NCBI GenBank assembly: GCA_023398335.1
Contig: JAEWSJ010000027.1
Location: forward strand, 12,635-76,634
Reading direction: 5' to 3'
DNA length: 64,000 bases
Source of the DNA: Bacillota bacterium
GTDB lineage: Bacteria > Bacillota_I > Bacilli_A > RFN20 > CAG-288
In this document: positions 63,820 to 64,000 of the stretch, piece after piece
Layout: every line of letters starts with the position of its first letter
Numbering within the stretch: position 1 is the first letter of the stretch
The notes under the pieces: model-generated
What the model was told of the DNA's origin: nothing
The model's database searches: none
The model's input: the letters and a program-made list of their open reading frames with translations, nothing else
Position numbers and translations under genes: made by a program

Positions 63820-64000
63820 CTACAACAAATAACATATAACAATAACGGGGATTAATCTACCATTTGTTGAACCATCTCCTAATTGACCATTGCTATTATC
63901 ACCCCAAGTATATAAATCACCTGCAGTGCTTAACGCCATGGAATAATCATTTCCTGCAGAAATATCCGTAAACTTCACACCAGGTACAGTAATTAGTGTA
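63820..64000 (-). CDS. RCC1-repeat protein, C-terminus only
   Basis: Sixty codons ending at TAG 63820, open to the right edge. FTDISAGNDYSMALSTAGDL and YTWGDNSNGQLGDGSTN form one RCC1 repeat (seven-bladed propeller unit). The N-terminal part lies beyond the window. RCC1-like repeats in bacteria are typical of large secreted or surface proteins; the short hydrophobic end suggests no LPXTG anchor here. Confidence 0.8.
   Translation of the reverse strand, partial: TLITVPGVKFTDISAGNDYSMALSTAGDLYTWGDNSNGQLGDGSTNGRLIPVIVICYLL

Overview
The window is about 31% G+C by eye, uses the standard bacterial code (TGA ends feoB and cas2, TGG is the Trp codon, one tRNA-Trp has anticodon CCA) and carries Bacillota-type gene sets: L13/S9, the rimP-nusA-ylxQ-infB-rbfA operon, DnaE plus PolA, and a type II-A CRISPR-Cas locus. 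With its small gene sizes (972-aa DnaE, 613-aa IF-2, 564-aa NusA) this points to a low-GC, Mollicutes- or Erysipelotrichia-related member of the Bacillota, probably a gut or host-associated commensal. That placement is an inference, not a marker-gene result.

Layout. 1-4 kb is accessory DNA: a LytTR response regulator cut by the window edge, decayed fragments (a membrane protein, a TetR-like regulator, a serine-recombinase tail), an orphan toxin-like/immunity-like gene pair and a frameshifted HTH-membrane protein, ending at a tRNA-Ile/Val/Thr cluster. 4.5-16 kb is mostly metal handling and housekeeping: copA with an HMA domain at each end and csoR with its operator, ruvX, rplM-rpsI, a polymer ligase/epimerase/membrane-protein operon, feoA-feoB-feoC-like, and cysK.

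16-35 kb is a defence island: a 1578-aa DUF4011-type helicase with a C-terminal nuclease domain, two tandem DUF2075-type ATPases carrying different N-terminal nucleases (GIY-YIG and PD-(D/E)XK), a 25-repeat CRISPR array, csn2, cas2, cas1, cas9 and a recognisable tracrRNA gene fired divergently from the cas9 start, then a broken IS150-group IS3 element with perfect 31-bp ends. 35-43 kb holds secreted or envelope functions: a PI-PLC-like protein, an endonuclease/exonuclease/phosphatase-fold protein, a GDPD with an MFS transporter, a collagen-like lipoprotein whose signal peptide is thrown out of frame at a 7-A tract, and a HAD phosphatase.

43-64 kb is core genome: a reading frame interrupted by two TGA codons, tRNA-Trp, the operon dnaE-polA-mutM::coaE (one fused protein)-yqeY, a NatAB-like ABC exporter, the rimP-to-rbfA operon behind a leader terminator, a hemolysin III family protein, a YebC/PmpR protein, a pantothenate pair (ECF S component plus coaX), acpP and rpsU. 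The right edge has an IS30 transposase ruin and the C-terminus of an RCC1-repeat protein.

The best candidates for something undescribed are the tandem nuclease-DUF2075 pair beside the helicase-nuclease and CRISPR locus, the possible internal CopZ start within copA, the homopolymer-interrupted surface lipoprotein, and the MutM-CoaE fusion.
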